A stretch of DNA of 40,298 bases from a virus. The stretch covers positions 1-40,298 of the IMG/VR virus record IMGVR_UViG_3300009537_000058. One strand, 5' to 3'. The notes beneath the pieces are model-generated. The model did no database searches. It had not been told where the DNA came from and saw nothing but the letters and a program-made list of their open reading frames with translations. The position numbers were made by a program, and so were the translations under genes. The first letter of the stretch is position 1, and every line of letters starts with the position of its first letter. Shown here piece by piece: positions 1-4,472 of the stretch.

Positions 1-1245
1 GGTTATGGTGCAGGAACAGGAACAACAGCAGGACAGGCTTGTCAAATATTATTCAGCATTAAAAGTGATGGTAGTGCGGATGTAACACAAGCAACGGTAT
101 CAGCACAGCCTCTTTTGTTAGCACATAGTGGTACTAACTATTGGTGGGGTAGTGGGGTAAATGGTAATTATTGCAGTACACCAGATGCGGCAGCTAATCA
201 AATTACAGGAGATATAGATATTAAAGCAAAAATTAATATTCACTCCACTGCATCATCCCATCAATGGATAATAGAAAAAAGATTAAATACAACTAATGAC
301 CAGTCTTACGAAGTTATTATTGACATAGGCGGAAATTTAGCTTTTGGTTATTCAACTGATGGGGTAACTTTTAATTATACCATTAGCAGCTATGCTGTAC
401 CAGTATCAACTGATATATGGGTAAGGGCTACAAGAAATGCGACAACAGGCTCCATTGTTTTTTATTCATCAACAGACGGTACAAATTGGACTACTCAACA
501 AACTGTTAGTGGAAGTGCCGGCGCTATTTTTGCAGGAACTGCGACGGTTCAAGTTGGACAAAACCAAGTTAGTAGCGCATATTTTTTCAAAGGCAAAATT
601 TACCGAGCCACCATATCCAACACAATAGGAGGTGCGCCTGTGGTAGATTTCAATCCTGCCACCTACAATGCGGCAACCTCTCAAACGGCATGGACAAGTG
701 CTACTGGTGAAGTATGGACTATTAACACAGGAACAGCAGCAACAGGGTATAAAGGGGTGTTGGTGGATAGAACTATTATGCAAGGGGATGGGGTGGATGA
801 CACATTAATCACAGGCACAATGACAAGTTTTGGATCAGCAACCATATACGCATCCATTAACCCAATTAATTTAACAACTAAATATTTATTGGGTGCTGGC
901 CAAGCCGATATAAATATATTATATTATTCAGGGTCTATGAGATATGGTAACACTGGGGCTTATTCGGAGATTATATTTACAGGCGTTCAGGCCAATAAAC
1001 GAGCTTTATTCACGATGCAAAAAAACGGAACCAGTTCATTAGTGATGTATAATAATGCAAATCAAGTTGCGGGTACAGTAGGAACAACAGCCGCCACCAC
1101 AATTAAATTATTTGCGCCAAGCGGTAGTTCGTTAATAGGAAATGCTAATTTTCTTACGGCTATATATGCTGGGTTAATTGATTCGCCAGATACAAGAACA
1201 GCGGTCTATAATTTATTAAAAACTTTAAACAACGGGGCATTTTAG
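1..1245 (+). CDS. Lectin-like tail fibre or virion surface protein (5' end outside window)
   Basis: The frame is open from base 1, so this is the C-terminal part (414 codons visible) of a longer protein; the TTG at 115 is not a convincing start. The sequence is rich in Ser, Thr, Gly, Asn and Ala and has the alternating beta-strand look of a LamG / concanavalin-A-like sandwich: 'WIIEKRL', 'YEVIIDIGGNLAFGYS', 'WVRATRN', 'GSIVFYSSTDGTNW', 'FFKGKIYRATIS', and a second similar half ending 'FLTAIYAGLIDSPDTRTAVYNLL'. Such domains in phages usually bind glycans on fibres or decorate the head. It ends 3 nt before the next gene and lies upstream of the lysis module. No enzymatic motif was recognised, and the receptor-binding role is inferred from composition and fold pattern only. 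Confidence 0.6.
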   Translation, partial: GYGAGTGTTAGQACQILFSIKSDGSADVTQATVSAQPLLLAHSGTNYWWGSGVNGNYCSTPDAAANQITGDIDIKAKINIHSTASSHQWIIEKRLNTTNDQSYEVIIDIGGNLAFGYSTDGVTFNYTISSYAVPVSTDIWVRATRNATTGSIVFYSSTDGTNWTTQQTVSGSAGAIFAGTATVQVGQNQVSSAYFFKGKIYRATISNTIGGAPVVDFNPATYNAATSQTAWTSATGEVWTINTGTAATGYKGVLVDRTIMQGDGVDDTLITGTMTSFGSATIYASINPINLTTKYLLGAGQADINILYYSGSMRYGNTGAYSEIIFTGVQANKRALFTMQKNGTSSLVMYNNANQVAGTVGTTAATTIKLFAPSGSSLIGNANFLTAIYAGLIDSPDTRTAVYNLLKTLNNGAF

Positions 1246-1248
1246 ATT

Positions 1249-1506
1249 ATGATAGACGAAGAACAAATACAATTTCCTCTCTTCTTCCTTTGCTCATCAA
1301 TGACAATTTGGAAGAACAGAAACAAGAAAGTTGATGACTTTTACGGATGGGATGACGGTGAGGGAAACCAAACTTATTCGCAGCCAATAGAATCTTTAGA
1401 TGGCATATACTTTTTAGTGGCTTCACAAGAAATAGCAGATGTTGCGGGAGTAAATATTAAAGACTGTGTAACCTACGATACAATTAATTTTAAAAAAACA
1501 TTATAA
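1249..1506 (+). CDS. Hypothetical small phage protein (85 aa)
   Basis: A real gene by position: it starts 3 nt after the fibre gene stop and its TAA overlaps the next ATG (TAATG). The protein is soluble and mildly acidic, with an aromatic-rich stretch 'KKVDDFYGWDDGEGN' and a C-terminal half with beta character ('GIYFLVASQEIADVAGVNIKDCV'). I do not recognise a family. The spacing suggests translational coupling between the fibre and the following membrane protein, so a virion-assembly or chaperone-like role for the fibre is possible but unsupported. Confidence 0.6.
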   Translation: MIDEEQIQFPLFFLCSSMTIWKNRNKKVDDFYGWDDGEGNQTYSQPIESLDGIYFLVASQEIADVAGVNIKDCVTYDTINFKKTL

Positions 1507-1937
1507 TGGCAAAAGACATAGCAACATATTGGGGAAGATGGGTGAGTTTGGCAATCGGCATCGTAACCTTATTTGGTTATGTAGTTTCAATTTCGTGGAA
1601 TCAAGGTAGGGTAATCGAAAAACTTGATAACGTATGTGCAGAGGTAGCAGATGTTAAAAGTAACCAAAGGGTACAAATACAGGCTTTAAGTGCTTTGTTG
1701 GTAACACAAGGAACGTCTGAAACTAATCAAAAGAATATTAAGGATATGCAGTTGAAAGTGATAGAGAGATTAGATAAAAATGATATTACTCTTAATATGG
1801 TTAACCAAAGACTAAGTAGATTAGAATATAGAGCAGGGATAGCCTTCGTGTGGACTAATAATATTTTAGAAGCAAGTGAACTACCCACCCACGCCATAGG
1901 CGATGGGATGGGCTTCAGGAGTCAGCACTTTGACTAA
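1506..1937 (+). CDS. Membrane-anchored coiled-coil protein with IS-derived C-terminus
   Basis: 143 aa. Residues about 12-32 ('VSLAIGIVTLFGYVVSISW') form one transmembrane helix. Residues 35-115 are a long amphipathic, coiled-coil-like region ('VIEKLDNVCAEVADVK', 'MVNQRLSRLEYRAGI'). One TM helix plus a coiled coil next to a lysis cassette fits a holin accessory or similar small phage membrane protein. From residue 124 onward the codons lie inside the IS200/IS605 right end (bases 1876-1937), so about 20 C-terminal residues ('ELPTHAIGDGMGFRSQHFD') are read from transposon DNA and the native C-terminus has probably been lost. Start is the ATG overlapping the previous stop. Function is unknown; topology is visible in the sequence. 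Confidence 0.65.
   Translation: MAKDIATYWGRWVSLAIGIVTLFGYVVSISWNQGRVIEKLDNVCAEVADVKSNQRVQIQALSALLVTQGTSETNQKNIKDMQLKVIERLDKNDITLNMVNQRLSRLEYRAGIAFVWTNNILEASELPTHAIGDGMGFRSQHFD
1876..1930 (-). mobile_element. IS200/IS605 right end with hairpin; candidate omegaRNA 3' end
   Basis: Read on the - strand this stretch runs GAAGCCCATCCC..., folds, and ends in GGGTAGTTCAC, the usual look of an IS200/IS605 right end. The hairpin is nearly perfect. On the + strand 1884-1895 pairs with 1899-1912 around a 3-nt loop (ATA), giving three 4-bp blocks (CCCA/TGGG, CCCA/TGGG, CGCC/GGCG) separated by single bulged A residues at 1903 and 1908. In live elements this structure is the transposase-recognised right end and also the 3' scaffold of the TnpB guide RNA, with the guide being the flanking sequence beyond TTCAC (here the complement of about 1856-1875). 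No left end, tnpA or complete tnpB is visible, so it cannot move by itself. Confidence 0.75.
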
Positions 1938-2024
1938 CGTCAACAGTTCGTCCTGATTTTTAAGAGTGTGTTCCCCACTCAAATTATTTTTAAGAGCAAA
2001 TGATTTATGAATTGGATTTCTTGC
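1881..2024 (-). pseudogene. tnpB: 3' remnant of IS200/IS605-family tnpB
   Basis: On the - strand an open frame of 47 codons ends in TAG (complement of 1881-1883) and is blocked upstream by TAA at 2025-2027. It reads '..NNLSGEHTLKNQDELLTLV' then '..LTPEAHPIAYGVGG', which resembles the short tail common at the C-terminus of IS200/IS605 TnpB proteins, where the coding end overlaps the right-end hairpin. The RuvC and zinc-finger parts that would lie upstream on this strand are absent: beyond 2024 comes phage sequence and a promoter. It is GC-rich compared with its AT-rich surroundings. Family assignment rests on the recalled C-terminal pattern plus the hairpin, not on a search. Confidence 0.75.
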
Positions 2025-2048
2025 TTAATTAATTAAATTATATATTTG
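2021..2048 (+). promoter_or_regulatory. Bacteroidota-type promoter for the 2054 gene and lysis cassette
   Basis: CTTG at 2020-2023, a 17-nt spacer, and TATATTTG at 2041-2048 match the Bacteroidota -33/-7 pattern (TTTG ... TAnnTTTG). The ATG at 2054 is only 5 nt past the -7 box, so transcription would begin at or next to the start codon (leaderless mRNA). The -33 element falls on the last bases of the tnpB remnant, so the insertion or its deletion may have built or reshaped this promoter. Confidence 0.6.
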
Positions 2049-2053
2049 AATCC

Positions 2054-2443
2054 ATGAAGTTAAATCTAGAAATGCAATTATTTGGTCTGGATGGCCAACC
2101 TGCAACACAAACAGAAATCACAGGCTATGATGAGAAGGGTCAAGCTAAAGGAATTAAAGAGGTTCCGCTAACAGTTGGACTTGTTATTCGTCAAGCATTA
2201 AACACCATTAAAAAAGACTCTAACCCCTCACTAGAGGACAGTATTAAAAGAGGTAAGTGGGCACTTGCTATCGGCAGGGGTATTTCCCCAGATCTAAAGA
2301 TAGATGATCAGTCTTACGTTAAGAAATGCGTTAACGAAGCAGGGTTTAATCCTATCATAGTAGCACAAATGGACAACTACTTCGAATCAAAGGGTAAAAG
2401 CCTTTTTGAAGAGGATATGCCCGAGCAAGTGGAGGGTTGCTAA
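2054..2443 (+). CDS. Hypothetical phage protein (129 aa) opening the lysis operon
   Basis: Acidic soluble protein. The N-terminal part 'LNLEMQLFGLDGQPATQTEITGY' looks beta-rich. The rest is helical with 'PLTVGLVIRQALNTI' and 'IKRGKWALAIGRGI', and the C-terminus is acidic ('LFEEDMPEQVEGC'). Small proteins of this length and layout occur in many Bacteroidota phages, but I cannot attach a function. It starts almost directly at the predicted transcription start downstream of TATATTTG. Its stop is 2 nt before the holin ATG, so the two are probably translated together. A tail-assembly-chaperone-like or regulatory role cannot be told from sequence. Confidence 0.65.
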   Translation: MKLNLEMQLFGLDGQPATQTEITGYDEKGQAKGIKEVPLTVGLVIRQALNTIKKDSNPSLEDSIKRGKWALAIGRGISPDLKIDDQSYVKKCVNEAGFNPIIVAQMDNYFESKGKSLFEEDMPEQVEGC

Positions 2444-2445
2444 CC

Positions 2446-2799
2446 ATGAAACGCTTCATTAAGTTTTGGTCACAGATTTGGACACTCCCTTTGGGGTTTT
2501 TCCTGTTTTATCTTTCTCCCTACATCATACATTACTTTGATGAAACAGCAGAAACAATGACGATAGGGCAACTGCAGAAAGTTATATTTGTAGTAGCCGG
2601 AATACTCGTCATTGATGGCATGGGATGGTTACTTATATCACTTAACTTCCCTGCTTTGTATTCAAAGTATAAGAGGCGGTATAATAATCAGATAGGATTA
2701 GATCAATTGACAGCATGGGAGCAAAGAAAATACTTACTATGCTTACTTGCTATATACTTGTTTGTTGGTGCTATACTAGCACTGGCAGCAGCTGTATAG
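2446..2799 (+). CDS. Holin-like membrane protein
   Basis: 117 aa from the ATG at 2446; an upstream in-frame TTG overlaps the previous gene and is less likely. Three hydrophobic segments are visible: about residues 12-31 ('TLPLGFFLFYLSPYIIHYF'), 45-65 ('KVIFVVAGILVIDGMGWLLI') and 96-117 ('LLCLLAIYLFVGAILALAAAV'), separated by charged loops including 'YSKYKRRYNNQ'. Position immediately before, and overlapping with, the endolysin gene supports a role in permeabilising the inner membrane at lysis. The assignment rests on topology and context rather than on a recognised holin family, so another lysis-cassette membrane protein remains possible. Confidence 0.65.
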   Translation: MKRFIKFWSQIWTLPLGFFLFYLSPYIIHYFDETAETMTIGQLQKVIFVVAGILVIDGMGWLLISLNFPALYSKYKRRYNNQIGLDQLTAWEQRKYLLCLLAIYLFVGAILALAAAV

Positions 2800-3272
2800 C
2801 TTGTAAGAGAGAGTGTGTCATAGACGTTGCCACATCACAACTGGGGGTTCAAGAACTTACAGGTAATAATGATGGGGTGCAAGTCGAGGCATACTTAAAG
2901 AGCGTGGGACTAGGGAAGGGTAACCCATACTGTGCCGCTTTTATTGCTTGGGTCAATAAATCGTGTGGTGTGTTTCGAGGTACAGCATGGAGCCCTTCTT
3001 GGTTTCCGACAGACAAAATAGTAGTAAATAAACAAATTGGGTGGGATAAGGCCGAACCGGGTGACGTATTCGGCCTTTATTTTGCCAGTAAGAAAAGAAT
3101 AGCCCATGTAGGGTTAATAAAAGAGATTGGGATAGGTCATATCATCACAATAGAGGCTAACACCTCTCCTTCTGCAACTTCTGGTACGAGTTCTGACAGG
3201 GAAGGGGATGGTGTTTGGTCAAAGAGGCGAATGAAAGCAGGGATATATCAAGTAAGTAATTGGATAAAATGA
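2715..3272 (+). CDS. Endolysin, CHAP / NlpC-P60-type cysteine peptidase or amidase
   Basis: 185 aa. The core resembles cysteine-type peptidoglycan hydrolases: 'ATSQLGVQELTGNNDGVQVEAYL' followed by 'NPYCAAFIAWVNKSCGV' with the probable nucleophile C73, 'IAHVGLI' with H131, and 'IEANTS' supplying E147/N149 as third residue. 'AEPGDVF' before the His is also typical. The N-terminus ('KKILTMLTCYILVCWCYTSTGSS') is hydrophobic and looks like a signal peptide or signal anchor, which would export the enzyme without needing a large holin lesion. The gene overlaps the holin 3' end by 85 nt in another frame; using ATG 2739 instead would still keep most of the hydrophobic segment. It would cut peptide or amide bonds in the cell wall at lysis. 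Confidence 0.82.
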   Translation: MGAKKILTMLTCYILVCWCYTSTGSSCIACKRECVIDVATSQLGVQELTGNNDGVQVEAYLKSVGLGKGNPYCAAFIAWVNKSCGVFRGTAWSPSWFPTDKIVVNKQIGWDKAEPGDVFGLYFASKKRIAHVGLIKEIGIGHIITIEANTSPSATSGTSSDREGDGVWSKRRMKAGIYQVSNWIK

Positions 3273-3445
3273 CAGAGCAAGCATTAAAAGAGCAGCGATT
3301 ATCTAATATGAGATGGCTTATAGACACTCGTACCAAGCAAGTTGCAATCATTAATACTGAAAACGTCAAATTGAAGAAAACACTGAAAACACAAAAAATC
3401 GTTATATATTCGCTTATAATTATAATTCTATGGCTACTATTTTAA
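3269..3445 (+). CDS. Small C-tail-anchored membrane protein
   Basis: 58 aa starting at the ATG that overlaps the endolysin stop (ATGA); a TTG 9 nt upstream is in frame but less likely. Residues 1-38 are charged and helical ('ALKEQRLSNMRWLIDTRTKQ', 'VKLKKTLKTQ'), and the last ~15 residues are a membrane segment ('IVIYSLIIIILWLLF') running to the stop. It overlaps the next gene by 16 nt. It could be an antiholin, a lysis regulator or an unrelated small membrane protein. With its N-terminus in the cytoplasm it does not look like an Rz-type spanin, and the u-spanin candidate lies two genes on. Confidence 0.6.
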   Translation: MTEQALKEQRLSNMRWLIDTRTKQVAIINTENVKLKKTLKTQKIVIYSLIIIILWLLF

Positions 3446-3957
3446 AAAATTGGCACGTTTCCTACGATACGTTGTCGTACCCCAAGTACCTTACATCAGA
3501 TAGGGCATTTATAAAATTTACTCCCTCCTGCAGATATAATTTAGGTGATGATGATCAACTTGACTGGAATAAACTATTTGGCTTTTCAACACAACTGCTA
3601 CCCAGTGAAGGAATAAGACCCTCCCACTGCAATTCGGTTAGATTCGGGTGGAGATATAACAAAGAAGCGGACCGCATAGAGGTGTGTGCTTACTACTACA
3701 TAAACAAAGTACGGCACTATGCAGAAAATAGTGGGGGTAAAATAGCTTCGTTAGAAATTGATAAAACTTATTTCTTCGAAATCATCCCCAATAATGCGGG
3801 AGGATATTTGCTTTTGGTTTCAGATAACCATGGAGTATCATATTTCAATGAAGCGGTGGAAGTAAAGCAATCAATTTTCGGGTGGCATCTATGTTTCTTT
3901 TTCGGAGGCAATGAATCTGCACCACAAAAAATAACAGCTATAATGGAGAGATTCTAA
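3430..3957 (+). CDS. Conserved hypothetical protein within the lysis cassette
   Basis: 175 aa, no signal peptide, rich in aromatic residues and beta-strand-like segments: 'NSVRFGWRYNKEADRIEVC', 'YYYINKVRHY', 'LEIDKTYFFEII', 'GYLLLVSD', 'GWHLCFFFGG'. This looks like a compact beta-sandwich protein, and I have the impression that similar proteins occur near lysis genes in Bacteroidota phages, but I cannot name the function. Start is ATG 3430, inside the previous gene; the TAATG junction couples it to the spanin-like gene. Carbohydrate binding is a reasonable guess for an aromatic beta-sandwich and is not shown by the sequence. Confidence 0.65.
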   Translation: MATILKNWHVSYDTLSYPKYLTSDRAFIKFTPSCRYNLGDDDQLDWNKLFGFSTQLLPSEGIRPSHCNSVRFGWRYNKEADRIEVCAYYYINKVRHYAENSGGKIASLEIDKTYFFEIIPNNAGGYLLLVSDNHGVSYFNEAVEVKQSIFGWHLCFFFGGNESAPQKITAIMERF

Positions 3958-4472
3958 TGAGAAGTGTGATATTTATACTAATGGTGGTTTTCGCTAGTTC
4001 TTGCGTAACCAAACAGGCGTGTGAGAGAAAGTTTCCTGCACAATCAAAAGATAGTACTGTTATAAAAGACAGTTTTGTCATCAAGATAATAATCAAAGAT
4101 TCGGTTGCTATCCGAGATTCGATAGTTATTCACGAAGGAGCATCCGGCAAAGACAGCGTACCGTGTAATGAGAACTCTAAGACTGTTATCAAAAGAGGTG
4201 GAGATGAATTTGTCATACAGGTAAGGAACGGAAAAGTATATTTTAGTTATGATCTAAAAGCAACAACAGAGAGATATCAGAGTATTATCAGAGAGAAAGA
4301 CAAAGAAATTGAACAAGCTAAAAGCAATGTCCAGGTAAAGGAAAAAGTTATTACCGTCACGAAAGAGGTATTGTATATACCCTGGTGGGTAAAGATATTG
4401 GCGTGGATAGGGGCTATTGCGATGGTGGTGTTGTTAGTAAGGTTATTGATATTTTATTTCTTTAGGAAGTGA
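3957..4472 (+). CDS. Unimolecular spanin candidate (lipoprotein with C-terminal TM helix)
   Basis: 171 aa. The N-terminus 'RSVIFILMVVFASSC' is a lipoprotein signal with Cys16 as the likely lipidated residue. A middle region carries repeated 'KDS' motifs ('AQSKDSTVIKDSFVIK', 'IKDSVAIRDSIVIH') of beta character and then a coiled coil (about 95-135, 'ATTERYQSIIREKDKEIEQ'). Residues ~143-168 ('WWVKILAWIGAIAMVVLLVR') are a transmembrane helix followed by a short basic tail. A lipoprotein anchor at one end and an inner-membrane helix at the other is the defining layout of u-spanins such as phage T1 gp11, which fuse outer and inner membranes in the last step of lysis. Context (same operon as endolysin and holin) agrees. 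The lipobox is relaxed, which is common in Bacteroidota. Confidence 0.75.
   Translation: MRSVIFILMVVFASSCVTKQACERKFPAQSKDSTVIKDSFVIKIIIKDSVAIRDSIVIHEGASGKDSVPCNENSKTVIKRGGDEFVIQVRNGKVYFSYDLKATTERYQSIIREKDKEIEQAKSNVQVKEKVITVTKEVLYIPWWVKILAWIGAIAMVVLLVRLLIFYFFRK

Noticed and set aside
469-783. 104-codon open frame on the - strand
   Set aside because: Antisense to the Thr/Ala-rich lectin-like coding sequence; Cys/Ser-rich translation typical of a shadow frame.
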